This document shows, piece by piece, positions 51,327 to 59,944 of a stretch of DNA of 64,000 bases. The notes under the pieces are model-generated. The model saw only the letters and a list, made by a program, of their open reading frames with translations. It was not told where the DNA came from and did not search any database. This DNA is from an uncultured Eubacteriales bacterium (GTDB lineage: Bacteria; Bacillota; Clostridia; Peptostreptococcales; Anaerovoracaceae), in assembly GCA_900542565.1 (NCBI GenBank), contig UQOC01000006.1, positions 1-64,000 of the forward strand, in the 5' to 3' direction. A program made the translations under genes and the position numbers. Numbering within the stretch: the stretch's first letter is position 1; every line of letters begins with the position of its first letter.

Positions 51327-52776
51327 ATATTTTCTCCTCTTCCGCCACTTTTATCATTATGGCGCATTCGATACGCTTCTTGAACAGCTCGCAGCCCGGT
51401 TCATAAATGCCCCGGATGGAGCCGGAAGCGTGGTAAGCGTTGGCCGCGCAGCCGCCGGAACAGTAGAGCTTGGCCCAGCAGTCTGCACACTCAGGACGAG
51501 CATAGGCATTGCAGGAACGGAAATCCTCACGGAGAGGGTTGTTGGTCACGCCGTCCCATACATTTCCCAGTTTGTAGCCTTCGTCGCCCACAAACTGGTG
51601 GCAGGGATAAAGGTCGCCCCACGGGGTCACGGCCATATATTCAGTGCCGGAGCCGCAGCCGGAAATACGCTTATAGATGCAAGGCCCTTCTGTCAGGTCG
51701 AGCATATAGTGATAGAAAGTTATGGGCCGTCCTTCGCGCTGACGGCGGAGCATATCTTTTGCAAGTATCTCATATTGCTCTTTTACGATCTGTATGTCCT
51801 CAGGAGTCAGGGCGGCCGGGTCATCTGAGGCAGCAACTACCGGCTCCATGCTCAGCTCCGTAAAGCCCAGGTCTGCCATGTGGAACACATCATTAGTAAA
51901 ATCAGGATTGGCGTGGGTGAAAGTACCTCTCATATAATAATTTTTTCCGCCGCGGGCCTTGACCAGTTGCTGGAATCTCGGAACTATGCGGTCATAGCTG
52001 CCGTTGCCTGCATAATCTACCCTGAGACGGTCATGGATCTCTTTTCTGCCGTCAAGGCTCAGGACTACATTGCTCATTTCACGGTTGGCAAAATCTATCA
52101 CATCGTCGTCGATGAGCATACCGTTGGTGGTCAGCGTAAAGCGGAAATTTTTGTGACGAGGGCCTTCCTGCTGCCGGGCATAGTTTACCAGTTCCTTGAC
52201 CACCTGCCAGTTCATCAGGGGCTCTCCGCCGAAAAAGTCAACTTCCAGGTTGGTCCGGCTGCCGGAGTTATCCATGAGAAAATCAAGAGCCTGCTTTCCG
52301 ACCTCGAAAGGCATAAGCGCCCTGTCGCCGTGGTATTTGCCCTGGCTTGCAAAGCAGTAGGAGCAGTTCAGGTTACAGGTGTGGGCTACATGTAGGCACA
52401 GCGCCTTGACCACATCGCCGCTCCTTTCCTTGAAAGTGCCGGCCATATCGGCAAAAGTATCAGGTGAAAAGAGTTTTCCGTCAGCAATGAGGGACTCAAT
52501 ATCGTCTATGCATTGTGCGATGTCCGCCTCGGTAACATCGTCTCTGTGGCCGTATTTTTCCATTATGGATGTGATGATCTGCCTGCGGCCTTCCTCGGGC
52601 AGCTGACCTGTTTTGATCCGGAGCTCAGCATCGTCAGAGCCTGTATCGGTCTGAGGGACGATCAGCTGGCCGTACATGGAGATGATGTCGTAGGCCACAT
52701 CATCCACCGAGTGAACAGAGCCGGAGCAGGTATCTAAAACTATATTATAATTGTTAAGCTGATACTGATGTACCAT
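51325..52776 (-). CDS. scfB: SCIFF peptide radical SAM maturase
   Basis: A 483-residue radical SAM/SPASM enzyme that forms thioether cross-links in the SCIFF peptide. The N-terminal RRE-like region is followed by the cluster motif HTCNLNCSYCFASQGKY (CxxxCxxC), VDFFGGEPLMNWQVV and TTNGML. The C-terminal SPASM domain binds extra clusters (CGSGTEYMAVTPWGDLYPCH, CAYARPECADCWAKLYCSGG-type cysteines near the end). ATG 52776 is preferred because GGAGGAA lies before it. It sits downstream of scfA on the same strand, as in other Clostridia. Confidence 0.94.
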   Translation of the reverse strand: MVHQYQLNNYNIVLDTCSGSVHSVDDVAYDIISMYGQLIVPQTDTGSDDAELRIKTGQLPEEGRRQIITSIMEKYGHRDDVTEADIAQCIDDIESLIADGKLFSPDTFADMAGTFKERSGDVVKALCLHVAHTCNLNCSYCFASQGKYHGDRALMPFEVGKQALDFLMDNSGSRTNLEVDFFGGEPLMNWQVVKELVNYARQQEGPRHKNFRFTLTTNGMLIDDDVIDFANREMSNVVLSLDGRKEIHDRLRVDYAGNGSYDRIVPRFQQLVKARGGKNYYMRGTFTHANPDFTNDVFHMADLGFTELSMEPVVAASDDPAALTPEDIQIVKEQYEILAKDMLRRQREGRPITFYHYMLDLTEGPCIYKRISGCGSGTEYMAVTPWGDLYPCHQFVGDEGYKLGNVWDGVTNNPLREDFRSCNAYARPECADCWAKLYCSGGCAANAYHASGSIRGIYEPGCELFKKRIECAIMIKVAEEEKI

Positions 52777-52898
52777 GTTTATTCCTCCGTAAATGGGATT
52801 AGGAGCGGCACTGGTCTTGTGCCGCATTCCGGAGCAGGTGGCAGTGACTGCGCATCGGCTTCACTCCGGTCACATAAATATTGCCGCCCTTTTGGACG

Positions 52899-52922
52899 GC
52901 AATTCTGCTTATTTGTTCTGTG
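52899..52922 (-). terminator. hairpin between scfA and scfB
   Basis: On the minus strand ATTGCCGTCC pairs with GGGCGGCAAT around AAAA. No long T-run follows, so it may be an RNA-stabilising or partial attenuating hairpin. A second hairpin, GCGGCAC/GTGCCGC, lies nearer scfB (about 52804-52824). Confidence 0.5.
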
Positions 52923-52932
52923 GGTACGAAAA

Positions 52933-53079
52933 CTATTTGTTTTCGTTCTCGCATTTCTGGTTTGCAACACCACAGCTGGTCTTGCAGGCGGACTGACATG
53001 AAGTCTGGCACTCGCCGCAGCCGCCGTTTTTGGCGCTCTCACAGAGAGAAGCAGTTTTTAATGTTTTGATTCTTTCCAT
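52933..53079 (-). CDS. scfA: SCIFF ribosomal peptide precursor
   Basis: A 48-residue Cys-rich peptide, MERIKTLKTASLCESAKNGG followed by CGECQTSCQSACKTSCGVAN and a tail QKCENENK. SCIFF stands for six cysteines in forty-five residues; this copy has seven because of an extra Cys at position 13. The GECQTSCQSACKTSC core is nearly invariant in the family. GGAGAG precedes the ATG. ScfB, encoded just downstream, cross-links Cys to Thr or other residues. The mature function is unknown. Confidence 0.93.
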   Translation of the reverse strand: MERIKTLKTASLCESAKNGGCGECQTSCQSACKTSCGVANQKCENENK

Positions 53080-53313
53080 ATTATTCTCTCCAATCTGATA
53101 ATATAATTATTTTATCATGAAATCGGGAAAAAAGCAAACAGTTTGTGCAGAAAGACAGAGACAGTATGCAAGGCCGCTACCGAAAGCCTTACACCGCTGT
53201 ATGAGCGAAAGCGCTATAAAAAAGGGTCTATGCAAGTCTGATGCACATTAAGTACTCGCTTGGTACTGATCTGGTCAGAAAAAAGTCCCCCCTGACAGTG
53301 GATTATTTGTATT
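53080..53313. other. gap upstream of scfA
   Basis: No gene seen. The left end should hold the scfA promoter on the minus strand, but no clear -35/-10 pair could be fixed. The right end contains a CCCCCCTGA motif (53288-53296) of the same kind as the repeats that follow. Confidence 0.3.
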
Positions 53314-53377
53314 TCAGGGGGAATGATTCCCCCTGAAGATTCGTGAAAAGAAAAAATAGGGGGAATGATTCCCCCTG
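53314..53377. repeat. two G5/C5 palindromes
   Basis: At 53314-53338 a perfect 25-base palindrome has 12-base arms (TTCAGGGGGAAT and its complement) around a single G. At 53359-53377 a shorter copy has nine-base arms (AGGGGGAAT) around the same central G. Spacing between centres is 42 bases. Confidence 0.75.
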
Positions 53378-53399
53378 CTAATGTGTTTTTCTATGATAT

Positions 53400-53494
53400 A
53401 GGGGGGAGAATTTTTTGCAGAAAAAGTTAAAATGACAACTAAAGTTGTCAGAACGGTTCTCCGGCTACCGATTCAGTTCCGAAAGATGCCCCCT
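53400..53494. repeat. fold-back intergenic element, copy B
   Basis: AGGGGGGAG (53400-53408), TGACAACT-AA-AGTTGTCA (53433-53450) and CCCCCT (53489-53494) occur in the same order as in copy A at 46927. The stretches between them are not obviously similar, so the conserved parts are the arms and the central palindrome. Confidence 0.6.
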
Positions 53495-53509
53495 GACCGT
53501 CATAAAAAA

Positions 53510-53544
53510 AGCTTTTTAGGGGGATTCGCTCCCCCTGAAAAGCT
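53510..53544. repeat. G5/C5 hairpin, third copy
   Basis: AGCTTTTTAGGGGGA (53510-53524) pairs with TCCCCCTGAAAAGCT (53530-53544), 14 of 15 positions, with a five-base loop. It is related to the palindromes at 53314 and 53359. Confidence 0.7.
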
Positions 53545-53691
53545 CAAAAAGTCGCATTTAGGTGGAAGTTCGCCAGCTCCATGCTTAGCGACTTTTCGCC
53601 AGCTCCAGGAGATGGACACAGATACTCGTTGGCAGCGTGCCCCAGCGTTGGACGCCGTTTGCAGGCCAACGCCAACCACCATTACATAAAC

Positions 53692-53768
53692 CCTCGCAAT
53701 ACCGCAGCCCCCGAAGCAGCGCAGCCCCCGAAGCAGCGTAGCCCACGAAGCACCTCGCAATACCGCAG
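53692..53768. repeat. 17-base tandem repeat bracketed by a 16-base direct repeat
   Basis: GCAGCCCCCGAAGCAGC occurs at 53704-53720 and 53721-53737 with a diverged third copy at 53738-53754. CCTCGCAATACCGCAG lies on both sides (53692-53707 and 53753-53768). The array is just downstream of sppA; no gene is seen between 53545 and 53798. Confidence 0.75.
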
Positions 53769-53798
53769 ATCCGCTTACATATCCACCGCAGCCAGCAG

Positions 53799-54989
53799 CT
53801 AATTCACCGCTTCACATATATAGCTGAGACGGAAAGAATCATTGAGAGCTATGAGCTCCTGGATGGCCTCGGCAGTCAGAACAGAGTCTGATGAGGCTGA
53901 GCCCTGATCGGACAATAATCCAAGCAGAGATGAAAGAGTGGTTGTCGTTTCCGGCTGGAAGTGTTCAAACTGTACATTGGCAAGATCATAGGATGATACC
54001 ATATCAGCAGCGGCTTCCTCAAATGTTCCGATCTGATCCACAAGGCCGTTGTCCAGCGCCTGCTGAGCTGAATAGATACGACCGTCAGCCAGAGCCTTTA
54101 CAGAAGCAATGGACATACCGCGGCCTTCGGCTACTATGCTGACAAATTGGTTGTAGGATTCATCGACTAGACTTTGGAAAATAGCCCGCTGCTCGTCAGT
54201 CATCGGTTCAGTGGAACTGCCCATAGATTTGTTGGCGCCGGAAGTTATCGTTTCTGTCTCAATACCCAGATCCTCCAGCAGGCCGCTCACATCTACAAAT
54301 GTACCCATGGTCACGCCTATGGAACCTGTCCAGCAGTTCCTGTTGGCAAAGATCTTGTCACATGAGGCAGATATATAATAACCGCCGGAAGTGGCCTGAG
54401 ACTGCATGGAAGAATATACAGGACGGCCGGTATATTCCTGATATTCCCTGATTTTCAGATACAGCTCATCAGAAGCATAAACACTGCCGCCGGGAGTATC
54501 TACATACAAGATGATCCCCTTGTTATCCTGATCGTACATCATGGCATCAATGGCGCTGAGCAGATACTGATGGTTATACAGGCCTGTGCCATATTCATCA
54601 ATAGTATCCTGGATATATAACACTCCAACATAGTCATGGCCGAAATTTGTGCTGACTTCACCGGAACTTCCGTCTCCAAGGACTTTGCCGACAACATTGC
54701 TGCATCCTACTGTCAGAAAGATCACTGCGACAACGATGACAGCTATTATTATCAGGGCCTTTGCCCAGCCAGGAAAACGCCGCCGTCCGCCGGAGCCGGC
54801 GTTATAGCCGGCTGGACTGTAGCTGCCGTCTGAACCATAGCCGTAGCCGTCAGGGCCGTAGCTGCCGCCCGGACTGTAACTGCGGTCATTATCAGACTCC
54901 TGACGGTCAGAGAACTTTCTGTCTGAATAATATTGAACTTTTTTATTGTCTTTATCAAATTGATCCAAAGCTTTTACCTTCCTTTCCAT
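53799..54989 (-). CDS. sppA: signal peptide peptidase SppA (S49 family)
   Basis: A 396-residue membrane serine protease. The N-terminal cytosolic segment (about residues 1-70) is unusually long and rich in Tyr/Gly/Ser/Asp. One membrane helix (ALIIIAVIVVAVIFLTVGC) precedes the S49 domain: IILYVDTPGGSVYASDELYL, the nucleophile Ser in SQATSGGYYISASCD, GSIGVTMGTFVD and the general-base Lys in TSGANKSMGSS. It degrades leftover signal peptides in the membrane. The ribosome binding site is weak. Confidence 0.9.
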   Translation of the reverse strand: MERKVKALDQFDKDNKKVQYYSDRKFSDRQESDNDRSYSPGGSYGPDGYGYGSDGSYSPAGYNAGSGGRRRFPGWAKALIIIAVIVVAVIFLTVGCSNVVGKVLGDGSSGEVSTNFGHDYVGVLYIQDTIDEYGTGLYNHQYLLSAIDAMMYDQDNKGIILYVDTPGGSVYASDELYLKIREYQEYTGRPVYSSMQSQATSGGYYISASCDKIFANRNCWTGSIGVTMGTFVDVSGLLEDLGIETETITSGANKSMGSSTEPMTDEQRAIFQSLVDESYNQFVSIVAEGRGMSIASVKALADGRIYSAQQALDNGLVDQIGTFEEAAADMVSSYDLANVQFEHFQPETTTTLSSLLGLLSDQGSASSDSVLTAEAIQELIALNDSFRLSYICEAVN

Positions 54990-55066
54990 ACGAAAAGCTT
55001 ACTTAATTGATTTTACCATGAAACAGCCATGTTGGAAAGAAAAAAAGCCGCTGCCAAAAGTGAAAA

Positions 55067-55096
55067 TTGACAGTGTACTATGATGTGTGGTACACT
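55067..55096 (+). promoter_or_regulatory. promoter and operator of the GntR-ABC operon
   Basis: TTGACA (55067-55072), 18 bases, TACACT (55091-55096). AGTGTAC (55072-55078) and GTACACT (55090-55096) form a seven-base inverted repeat that spans the spacer and covers the -10, a layout suited to repression by the GntR protein encoded first in the operon. Confidence 0.65.
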
Positions 55097-55119
55097 TAAG
55101 CTGAAAAGGGAGGTAAGCG

Positions 55120-55503
55120 ATGATTCAGCTTGATTTGCGCGGAAACAAATCAATATATGAACAGATCATCGACAAGTTCAAGGAACTTATCATGCGCGGG
55201 ACCATGAAGCAGGGAGATAAGATGCCATCGGTCAGGGAGTTGTCAAGGACGCTGGGCGTAAACCCCAACACCATACAGAAAGCCTACCGGGAACTTGAAC
55301 GGCAGGGTTATATCTATACGGCAGCAGGCGTGGGGACTTTTGTTGCCGACAAAAAAGATATAACGCCTGATGATGAAGAACTGAAAAAGGCCAGAGCCGC
55401 AGTAGGCGAAGCCTTTTCACAGCTTCTTTTTCTGGGACTGGATTACGATAAAGCTTACTCGATGGTGATAGAGATAATGAAAGAAAGGAAAAAAGACCTG
55501 TGA
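55120..55503 (+). CDS. GntR-family regulator, YtrA subfamily
   Basis: A 127-residue protein: winged helix at residues 8-75 (YEQIIDKFKELIMRGTMKQG, KMPSVRELSRTLGVNPNTIQ, YRELERQGYIYTAAGVGTFV) and a short helical end (FSQLLFLGLDYDKAYSMVIE). YtrA-type regulators usually repress their own operon, which encodes an ABC transporter, as here. AGGGAGG precedes the ATG. Confidence 0.92.
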   Translation: MIQLDLRGNKSIYEQIIDKFKELIMRGTMKQGDKMPSVRELSRTLGVNPNTIQKAYRELERQGYIYTAAGVGTFVADKKDITPDDEELKKARAAVGEAFSQLLFLGLDYDKAYSMVIEIMKERKKDL

Positions 55504-56201
55504 TCAAGATAGAGAACCTTTGCAAAACTTATGACGGTGAAACAGTATTAAATGATTTCAGCCTGACTGTTCCAAACGGTTCGGTCTACGGGCTCATGGG
55601 TCTGAACGGGTCAGGAAAGACCACGGTAGTCAGGCATCTGGCCGGTTTTCTGAAAGCAGACTCAGGAACCGTAACCATAGACGGCCAGCCGGTCATCGAT
55701 AATGAAGTACTTAAAGCAAGAGTGCTGGTGATACCGGATGATATCTATTTTTTCCGCGGATACAGCCTGAAAGACATGAAGGCTTACAATAAAAAAATCT
55801 ACAAGACATGGGATGACGAGATATTCCAGAAGATGACAGATGATTTCGGAATTGATGTATCAAAGCCTATGGGCAAATTCTCAAAGGGTATGAAAAAACA
55901 GGCCGCTTTTTGCCTGGCAATGTCCACATGTCCGGATTACCTGATATTAGACGAACCAGTTGACGGCATAGATCCTGTCGCAAGACGCAAACTCTGGCAT
56001 TATATCATGGGAGATGTTGCTGAAAGGCAGATGACGGTGCTCATTTCTTCACATAATGCACGGGAAATGGGGGATGTGTGCGACCGGATAGGTATAATCG
56101 CCGGAGGAAAAATGATATTCGAAGACAGCCTGCTGGACATTTATCCTGTAACGGTAGAGGAGATATTCAACGAAAAACTGGGAGGTGGCGAACATGCGTA
56201 G
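55500..56201 (+). CDS. ABC transporter ATP-binding protein
   Basis: A 233-residue ATPase starting at GTG, overlapping the regulator stop by four bases (GTGA). Walker A is GLNGSGKTTVVRHL; the signature is KFSKGMKKQAAF, with FSKG in place of LSGG; Walker B is YLILDEPVDGIDP; the switch His is in ISSHNAREM. It energises the permease encoded next. Similar YtrB-type systems respond to cell-wall-active compounds, but the substrate here is unknown. Confidence 0.92.
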   Translation: MIKIENLCKTYDGETVLNDFSLTVPNGSVYGLMGLNGSGKTTVVRHLAGFLKADSGTVTIDGQPVIDNEVLKARVLVIPDDIYFFRGYSLKDMKAYNKKIYKTWDDEIFQKMTDDFGIDVSKPMGKFSKGMKKQAAFCLAMSTCPDYLILDEPVDGIDPVARRKLWHYIMGDVAERQMTVLISSHNAREMGDVCDRIGIIAGGKMIFEDSLLDIYPVTVEEIFNEKLGGGEHA

Positions 56202-58080
56202 AGGAAACTGGTTTGCCTTATCCTGGCCGCTTATGTGGGAATGCTTCAAGATGTACTGGTACATACCGGCACTGTCATTTGTGCTGTACTTTTTTATAGG
56301 AGTATTTCCGCTCCTTTCACATATTTCAAACATAGGCATTGTCGATTATTATATACAGAATTCGCTGAACAACGGGAATCTCATATATGTGGCGATGCTT
56401 TGCGTAGTGCCTATAGTGGTGGCGCTGCTGGTCATGGGCTTTCTTCACAACGAACCTAAGGCTGTGATGCTCCATGCCATGCCCCTGTCCAAAAACAGGA
56501 TATTCAATTCCTACTACTGGACCGGATGGATACTTTGCCAGCTTCCGGTGGTGATGATGGCATTCATATATATGCTCATCATGTCAAGGACAGATGCTGT
56601 GGGGATAGGAGATGTGCTTTACTGGCTGTTCTCCTCAGCCGCAATGATCACATATTTTTACGGTATAGCAGTACTGTCAGGCTCTCTGACGGGGACTACG
56701 GCTATGAACCTTTTCACTGCAGGCGTGATAATGGTCATCGTACCGGTGATAGTAAAGATCCTCAACGGTTATTTTGTAAACTTTGTGCCTGGCTATTATG
56801 AACTGCCGGACTGGATGATAGAGATCGCGGAAAAGTCCAATCCTCTGTTTGCACTGCTGTTCAGGCGGGAGGAAATGGACTACAAGCTGTGCGTCATTTA
56901 TCTGCTGACAGGTATATGTATTTCTATACTGGCAAAGATCGTATATAAGACCAGAAAGCTTGAAATAATCGGGAATTCCATGCTTTCAAAAGTATTTGAA
57001 GAAATATGCACATATCTGATAGCCTTTGTGGGAATGAGCGCTTTCGGAATGTTTGCATGGAGTTTTGGCGAGTCCAAACTTCTCATAGTCACCGGGATGG
57101 CAGCCGGGGCTGTGATCACATTCTTTATAGTCAAGCTGGTGGTAAGCAAGGGCGAAAAAGTTATAAACAGGAATACCATACGATCTATGATCATATATGT
57201 ATGCCTTGCGGCAGTTTTCATAGCGGTGATGGTTTTCGACATAACAGGAAACACCAACAGGATACCGGCTGTAGGACAGGTGGAATCCGTAGAGCTGCGC
57301 GGACTGGTGACGAACTATGATTCAGTCAACATGGCATACGGACAGGTTCCGAAAGAATATGCAGATACGGAGCCTGAACTGACATCGCCGGAGACAATAG
57401 AAATGGTCACAGAGCTGCATGAATATATAATAGAAAACAAACTGTATGATTCAGATCTCGCAGAAGAAGGGGATCCTGTCATAGTCTACGATGCCGGCGG
57501 AAATGAAGGCTATGTGGTGAGCGAAAGGATAACGATCAAATATCATCTCAAGAATGGCCGTGACCTTAATAGGGCCTATGATATCTATATAGATGAAAAG
57601 GCTGCAGAACTCATAGACAATATACTCACCAGCCAGGAGTATAAAGAAAAGACCCAGATAACATCTTATGTCGATATGGATAAGATAAGTTATATAACCC
57701 TGACCGGAATGTATGTTGACGAATATGCCCATTATGATGAACTGTATGAAGAGATCTATTACGGATCAATGACCGTAATAGATGATAAGGCAGAAATAGA
57801 AAGGATACTGACTGCATGGCAGACTGATGTGAGCAGCGGAGGTTATCTGCAGAATAACAGATATATCACGCCATATAGTGATATTGCTGTGATAGAGATA
57901 CATTTTGTAAAAGGCAGCCAGAACGAAAACCAGGACAGCAATTCCGGCAGAAAAGAAAAAAAGAGATACGACACGGATATGGCTCTTATCGTGAATGTCA
58001 CCGACATGGACGAGAATACCATAAACTGCCTCATAAATGAGGGATACGGACAGTCTCTCGGAGTGCAGAGCAATGAGTGA
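56194..58080 (+). CDS. ABC transporter permease with large C-terminal extracytoplasmic domain
   Basis: A 628-residue protein. About eight membrane helices (residues 20-350; for example WYIPALSFVLYFFIGVFPLL and LIAFVGMSAFGMFAWSF) are followed by a hydrophilic domain of about 270 residues (SVELRGLVTNYDSVN, YEEIYYGSMTVIDDKAEIER), resembling DUF6449. ATG 56194 follows GGAGG and overlaps the ATPase gene by eight bases. The flavoprotein gene starts within its last codons. Confidence 0.85.
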   Translation: MRRGNWFALSWPLMWECFKMYWYIPALSFVLYFFIGVFPLLSHISNIGIVDYYIQNSLNNGNLIYVAMLCVVPIVVALLVMGFLHNEPKAVMLHAMPLSKNRIFNSYYWTGWILCQLPVVMMAFIYMLIMSRTDAVGIGDVLYWLFSSAAMITYFYGIAVLSGSLTGTTAMNLFTAGVIMVIVPVIVKILNGYFVNFVPGYYELPDWMIEIAEKSNPLFALLFRREEMDYKLCVIYLLTGICISILAKIVYKTRKLEIIGNSMLSKVFEEICTYLIAFVGMSAFGMFAWSFGESKLLIVTGMAAGAVITFFIVKLVVSKGEKVINRNTIRSMIIYVCLAAVFIAVMVFDITGNTNRIPAVGQVESVELRGLVTNYDSVNMAYGQVPKEYADTEPELTSPETIEMVTELHEYIIENKLYDSDLAEEGDPVIVYDAGGNEGYVVSERITIKYHLKNGRDLNRAYDIYIDEKAAELIDNILTSQEYKEKTQITSYVDMDKISYITLTGMYVDEYAHYDELYEEIYYGSMTVIDDKAEIERILTAWQTDVSSGGYLQNNRYITPYSDIAVIEIHFVKGSQNENQDSNSGRKEKKRYDTDMALIVNVTDMDENTINCLINEGYGQSLGVQSNE

Positions 58081-59410
58081 AAATAAGACGAAAGTGTGTT
58101 TTAAAGATATTGTCATAGTTGGGGCTGGAGCCGCCGGGCTCCTGTTTGCCGGAGCTCTCGGAGAGGCAGGCGGCCGGGCGGTCGTGATCGAAGGTTCCGG
58201 AAAAGCAGGCACAAAACTGCTGATGGCAGGAGGCGGCCAGTGTAATCTTACCCACGGCGGTTCCGCCAAGGATTTCGTAGTCCACTATGGCGACAGCGGC
58301 AGGTATATCAGGGGTATATTGCAGAAATATAACAATGTCCGTTTCTGCCGCTTTATGGAAAGCCTTGGAGTACCGGTCATGGAAAGAGAAGACGGCAAGA
58401 TCTTCCCGGCTTCCATGAACGGCCGTGATGTGCTGAAAGCCCTGCTGCACCGTATCCGGCAGAACGGCACGGACATCATATCAGGCGCCAAGGTAACGGG
58501 TATCCGCCGCATTCAAGGCGGCGGATACCCGGCGGAAGGAGATAGGCGATACGATTATGCCCTGACCACAGAGAAGGGCATTTTTGCATGCAGGTATCTT
58601 GTAATAGCTACAGGCGGTTGCTCGTATCCTTCCACCGGGTCGGACGGAAAAATGCTGGAAATCCTGGCACGCGACCTGGCCATAAAGATAACGCCGCTGT
58701 CACCGGCTTTGGCACCGGTCTATGTAAAGGACTATGCCTTTGGAGATCTGTCAGGCATGAGCTTTAAAAATGTGCGCCTGACGATCCCCGCCGGCGAAAA
58801 TACGGCCTCAGGCGGTGTCCCGGAGCCCGGCCCTGCCGGCGGCCGGGAGTTCAGCGCTTTCGGCGACCTGCTTTTCGCAGAGCGAAAACTCTCCGGCCCG
58901 GTCATCCTGGACAACGCCCGCCGCATGGCGGCGGGCGGGAGGTTTCGGATAGGTTTTTTGGGTAGGACGACCGGGACGGAGTGCGCTGCCCGGATGAAGA
59001 GAGATTTTCCGGGCAGCGGCAGGTCGCCTCAGAGCTATATGAGCGAGGAACTCGGACTGCCCCGCAGGTTCAGCCAGAGGATAGCTGAAATGCTGGGCAT
59101 AAGCGGCAACAAAGTTTCACAGCTTTCAGGAGCACAGATAAACAGGCTCGCCGGTACGCTGACTGATCACGAGTTCGTTATCCACAGGCTCGGCGGTTTT
59201 GAGGAAGCCATGGCGACTTGCGGCGGTGTAGCCCTGGACCAGATCAAGCTCCAGAACATGAGCCTGCCCAACGAGCCGGGACTTTATGTGATCGGAGAGG
59301 CCGTAGATATCGACGGCGATACAGGCGGATACAACCTGCAGTTTGCATTCTCTTCGGCCAATGCAGCGGCAGCGGACATTCTGTGGACCATAGACGAGTC
59401 TTGCATTTGA
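58073..59410 (+). CDS. HI0933/YhiN-family FAD-dependent oxidoreductase
   Basis: A 445-residue flavoprotein: FAD site VIVGAGAAGLLFAGALGEAG, family signature GTKLLMAGGGQCNLTHGG, YLVIATGGCSYPSTGSDGKM, and the C-terminal VIGEAVDIDGDTGGYNLQFA. The group includes BaiN/RdsA proteins that act on steroids and others of unknown role. ATG 58073 overlaps the permease stop by eight bases, with GGAG ten bases before it. Local GC is higher in its middle third. Confidence 0.88.
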   Translation: MSENKTKVCFKDIVIVGAGAAGLLFAGALGEAGGRAVVIEGSGKAGTKLLMAGGGQCNLTHGGSAKDFVVHYGDSGRYIRGILQKYNNVRFCRFMESLGVPVMEREDGKIFPASMNGRDVLKALLHRIRQNGTDIISGAKVTGIRRIQGGGYPAEGDRRYDYALTTEKGIFACRYLVIATGGCSYPSTGSDGKMLEILARDLAIKITPLSPALAPVYVKDYAFGDLSGMSFKNVRLTIPAGENTASGGVPEPGPAGGREFSAFGDLLFAERKLSGPVILDNARRMAAGGRFRIGFLGRTTGTECAARMKRDFPGSGRSPQSYMSEELGLPRRFSQRIAEMLGISGNKVSQLSGAQINRLAGTLTDHEFVIHRLGGFEEAMATCGGVALDQIKLQNMSLPNEPGLYVIGEAVDIDGDTGGYNLQFAFSSANAAAADILWTIDESCI

Positions 59411-59437
59411 GACCATAAGAAACGAACAGACATTTCA

Positions 59438-59487
59438 AAAAAAGTCTCACTGTTCTCCTTCGCGATGGGAGGAGAGTGAGACTTTCT
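59438..59487. terminator. strong terminator
   Basis: AAAGTCTCACTGTTCTCC pairs with GGAGAGTGAGACTTT, flanked by A-rich and T-rich ends. It closes the GntR-ABC-flavoprotein operon. Confidence 0.8.
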
Positions 59488-59523
59488 ATTTGCATTAAGG
59501 AAAAGGATTTCCGCCAGAAAAAA

Positions 59524-59726
59524 GTTCTCAGAATGTTGATCACAGACCTGACTGAGAACCTGACGAGATACAAAGGTTCTTGTTTCTCAATAATTAAGGG
59601 GCGATGAGAAACTTTTTCCATCGAGCAGTTCTCAATCCACCAAAAAAACGAATTTAGAGAACACAAGTTGGGAAGATTTTACAAAAATGGTTCTCAGAGA
59701 GACAAAAAAACGGGGTGCGGAGAACA
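59524..59726. repeat. cluster of GTTCTCA/TGAGAAC motifs
   Basis: About nine forms of GTTCTCA or TGAGAAC lie in 200 bases, in alternating orientation: 59524, 59553, 59575, 59583, 59604, 59628, 59656, 59690 and 59720. GTTCTCAG (59524-59531) and CTGAGAAC (59552-59559) form a perfect inverted pair, and two further imperfect pairs follow. No convincing gene covers the stretch. The rest of the gap to 59944 shows nothing clear. Confidence 0.55.
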
Positions 59727-59944
59727 TTTCGCTGGCCGAACCTATCTCTAAACCAATTTCAAGGAAAAGCTCAAGCCGCGCAGAGACTTGGGCGTTTTAA
59801 TATGCAGGAAGATAATACCATCAAATGGTTCATGGATACTTTTTTCATTCGCCCATATGCGTCAAATATCGGACATGACAAATGATATTTTTGCAATGAC
59901 AACAAGGAATAATGGAAAGATATGTTTATATAGGAGAAAAAGAA

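Noticed and set aside
59244..59666. 140-codon reverse frame crossing the flavoprotein end and the terminator
   Set aside because: It crosses the flavoprotein 3' end and a strong hairpin, and the product has biased, unrecognisable composition.
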